64,000 nt of DNA, taken from assembly GCA_002356515.1 (NCBI GenBank), contig AP017607.1:62001-126000 (forward strand), given 5' to 3'. Shown piece by piece: positions 61,752 to 64,000 of this stretch. The notes under the pieces were generated by a model. The model did no database searches and was not told the DNA's origin. It saw only the letters and a list, made by a program, of their open reading frames with translations. The position numbers and the translations under genes were made by a program. This DNA is from Mesorhizobium loti. Lineage in GTDB: Bacteria; Pseudomonadota; Alphaproteobacteria; Rhizobiales; Rhizobiaceae. Within the stretch, counting starts at the first letter, position 1, and every line of letters begins with the position of its first letter.

Positions 61752-62299
61752 GCCGTCAATCCCCCGTCCATGCGCGACCCGACGGCTGCTTCCGGATGAA
61801 ATGGGAGTGTTATTCCGCTGAGAGGGAAGGCACAAGTGCCGGGCAGGCCGCAGGTTGCAGGTGCCGCCGCGCTGCCTGAAAGCTGTGAGGCTGGCAGATT
61901 TTCGGGCAGAATCTGGCGGAACTATTGCAGGATTAGCATCAATTAAGCTGGAAACCCGCGTTGATCAACCACGGTTGAACAACTAGCCTTTTCGAAAGAC
62001 CCAACCTTAACACGTTCGCTCTGACAGATCGGGTTTGAAGGCGGCGCTTGGGCGATCACCGCACAGCGCGTCGGTCGCGAAATGAACTGAGCCGGCACAA
62101 TAGTCGATTTCCACGTCCAGGGTGAGGATCCCCTGAGCGGGCGCTCGGCGCTGACCTCAGTTCAGCGCGCAAGGTTCAGAATGAAATTAGTCTGCGGTAA
62201 ACCGCTGAGAAGGCCGGTGTTGCCGCTTCGCTAAGAGACTGTGACGTCCAGGGTGGTCCGAAACGATGATCAAACACTGGATCAAAAAAGGGGAATACC
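61752..62299. other. Non-coding stretch between divergent genes
   Basis: 548 bases, probably holding the promoters of the LysR gene and of the broken solute-binding protein gene. The minus strand near 62000-62130 gives a coherent piece (LTLDVEIDYCAGSVHFATDA) that I cannot assign and that may be another gene remnant. Confidence 0.4.
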
Positions 62300-63030
62300 A
62301 TGACAGACGACACCAAAACTGCGAATTTTGTGATTGACCGCCGTAAGTTACTCTCTACCGCTGCGGTGGGGGTAGGAGCTGCTTTGGCTCTCTCACTTGC
62401 TCCTTCCGTTGCAAGAGCCCAAGCGCCACGACGCGGGGGCAAATTTATCGCTGGGGTCAAAGGCGGATCGACGACAGATACGGTTGACCCTACCAATATG
62501 CCTTCCTCGGTCCCGCTGTTTGTCTCCTATCAGCTTGGAAATCGGCTACTGGAACGCACGACGGATGGAAAATTGGCCAGCGAGTTGGCTGAGACGTGGG
62601 AGCCGAGCGACGGCGGAAAGACCTGGAAATTTACCCTGAGAAAGGACGTCACCTTTCACAACGGTAAAGAATTCACCGCCAAGGACATGGTGTACTCGCT
62701 GAACCGTCACCGCGGCCCCGATACGAAATCCGGCGCTGCCGCCCTGATGAAAGCGATCACGGATATCAAGGTAAACGACCCTCATCAATTGACGGTGACC
62801 CTGGCTGCTCCGGACGTCAATTTTCCTTACCTGATGACCAATGCGGCGCTCATTGCGCAGCCCGAGGGAGAGGACCCAGCCAAAGGGATTGGAACGGGAC
62901 CGTTTATCCTTGCCTCGGCGCAACCCGGCGTCCGCTACAACTTCAAGAGGAATCCGAACTATTTCAGGCCAGAGCAGCCACTGTTCGATGAGCTTGAGAT
63001 ACTGGTGATCAATGATGATATGGCCCGAGT
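62300..63030 (+). pseudogene. Peptide-type solute-binding protein, C-terminally truncated
   Basis: From the ATG at 62300 a Tat signal (IDRRKLLSTAAVGVGAALAL, cleavage after ARAQA) leads into an SBP_bac_5 protein with LRKDVTFHNGKEFTAKDMVY and IGTGPFILASAQPG. About 240 of the usual 520 residues are present. At about 63030 the sequence switches in a different frame to the C-terminal part of a DAO-type oxidase. It would make a non-functional, secreted stub. Confidence 0.85.
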
Positions 63031-63893
63031 GTCCTCACTCCTACGCTCAGCCTGAAGGTCGCCTTGGCGCGTTGTATACCCCCGCTGACGGAAGTGCTGA
63101 CCAGGAGTTGGCAGCCACGGCCTTTGCGCGAGCAGCGGCGCGCCACGGCGCCGTGATCTGGGAAAATACTGCCGCACGTTCCATCGACGTCTGGGGAGAG
63201 GTTGTCTGTGGCGCTGACACCGAGCGCGGCCGTTTAGGATGTCAGAACATCGTCGTTGCCGCGGGATGCTGGACCAGCCTCTTGTTAAAGCCGCTTGGCA
63301 TTGACCATCCGAGCCTCTGGATTCGAGGCTCTGTCGGCCGGTCTTCGGTGGTGCCTTACGACATGAAGCTTGCCGTCTCCTGTGAGGAGTACGCCTATCT
63401 GCAAGAAGCAGACGGGCGCCTCAACCTCGCCGCTGTCGGCGCGCCGGTACACGACCTGATGACCCACAGCCGCCTCAAGCTCCTGAGGTTTCACCAGCTC
63501 AGACAGAAGAAAATCAAGCTTGAGTTAGGCAAACCGATGGTCCGCAGCCTCCTGGGCGATTTCAATGATTTTACTACTCACCGGACACTCGATCCGGTCC
63601 CCGATTTGACAGGTTTGAAGCGTGCTGCGGCAGCCTTCCGTGCGGAGCATCCCGTCATTGGCTCAATTCAATACGAGCGATCGTGGGCTGGCTACATGGA
63701 TTACACTCCTGACGGTCTGCCAATCATCGAAGCTGTGGCCGAGCCTAGGGGTCTGTTCGTCGCTGCAGGCTTCGGTCACCGCGGCTTCGGCCTTGCACCA
63801 GCTGTCGGCCGGTCAATTTCCGATCTGATCATCAAGGGCGCTACCGACCGCGATCTGTCGCAGTTTAGCTCACATCGGTTCCATCATGCCTGA
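63030..63893 (+). pseudogene. DAO-type oxidoreductase fragment fused to the solute-binding protein
   Basis: About 285 residues, beginning ECPHSYAQPEGRLGALYTPA and ending SQFSSHRFHHA, match the middle and C-terminal parts of glycine/sarcosine oxidase-like proteins. Features include GCQNIVVAAGCW, ERSWAGYMDYTPDGLPIIE and AAGFGHRGFGLAPAVGR. The FAD-binding N-terminus is missing, replaced by the upstream solute-binding gene. Confidence 0.8.
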
Positions 63894-64000
63894 AATGTCG
63901 GGTCGAACTGTAATCGTAGTGGGTGCGGGGATCATTGGTCTCACGTCCGAACAATAGATCGCCAATGAGCTTGCCGGTGGTTGGGCCTTGTGTGAGGCCG
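63865..64000 (-). CDS. D-amino-acid oxidase/dehydrogenase C-terminus, runs off the window
   Basis: The minus strand from 64000 reads GLTQGPTTGKLIGDLLFGRE, the typical end of DadA/DAO-type oxidases. It then continues without family resemblance to a stop at 63865-63867. Its body lies beyond the window. Its last family-like residues end near 63943, where the sequence meets the opposite-strand FAD remnant. The stretch past that point is probably read through foreign DNA, so the gene end may be damaged. Confidence 0.65.
   Translation of the reverse strand, partial: GLTQGPTTGKLIGDLLFGRETNDPRTHYDYSSTRHFRHDGTDVS
63886..63957 (+). pseudogene. FAD-oxidase N-terminal remnant
   Basis: A 23-residue frame begins MPEMSGRTVIVVGAGIIGLT, the first beta strand and GAGIIG dinucleotide motif of a D-amino-acid dehydrogenase, and then hits a stop at 63955. 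It overlaps the end of the preceding oxidase fragment by eight bases (start inside its last codons), as in an operon. After about 63942 the DNA belongs to an oppositely oriented oxidase gene. Confidence 0.7.

Noticed and set aside
1..64000. CRISPR arrays, tRNA or rRNA genes, nod boxes, intact transposase or integrase genes
   Set aside because: Read through on both strands, none was seen. The five spaced repeats are too few and too far apart for CRISPR and are in inverted pairs.

Overview
The window looks like part of a mosaic integrative and conjugative element (ICE) or symbiosis island from a Mesorhizobium-like alphaproteobacterium (Rhizobiales). The evidence is high GC, a VirB/VirD4 conjugation locus, an RlxS-like MobP relaxase with a MobC-like partner, the Rhizobiales ICE set (DUF736, SLOG/DUF2493, Toprim, a giant methylase/strawberry-notch helicase, DUF1173, DUF1419) and a SyrB-type regulator. 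The species is inferred from gene content only.

Layout. 1-4866: end of a conjugation operon (virB9 C-terminus, virB10, virB11, virD4) closed by a terminator near 5030. 5168-22377: a cassette for quaternary amine/betaine use: a TMADH/OYE-type demethylase, three SDRs, an M24 protein with every DMSP-lyase (DddP) ligand position, an orphan HyuA-like ASKHA protein, an MttB-family methyltransferase, a ProV/ProX/ProW importer and two GlxA-type regulators. 22378-25080: a broken ICE gene and a Tat-exported solute-binding protein. 25257-34236: a second cassette with a hydroxyproline-betaine epimerase-like enolase, a proline-racemase-family enzyme, a FAD amino-acid oxidase, a DapA-like deaminase and an aldehyde dehydrogenase. 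Together these form a plausible route from hydroxyproline (betaine) to 2-oxoglutarate. 34237-37697: another proline racemase, a tautomerase and two broken genes. 37698-53223: ICE core (relaxase, mobC, a parA pair, DUF736, SLOG proteins, a GNAT/DUF1778 toxin-antitoxin pair, Toprim, the giant helicase, DUF1173). 53712-57670: a third metabolic insertion. 57680-64000: more ICE backbone (DUF1419), syrB, an inverted broken DUF1173 copy, and a series of truncated D-amino-acid-oxidase and solute-binding-protein genes.

The most striking structure is a 67-bp sequence present five times (5168, 22377, 25147, 25257, 34236). Its three boxes have exactly the same spacing in every copy (offsets 0, 22 and 60, with a sub-box at 37). 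Copies face inward at the two ends of the 17.2-kb betaine cassette and of the 9.0-kb hydroxyproline cassette. No transposase or integrase gene was found in the window. These look like terminal inverted repeats of passenger-only elements moved by an enzyme encoded elsewhere. The transport, demethylation, epimerisation and oxidation genes inside them would let the host use betaines and hydroxyproline, compounds known from plant roots.
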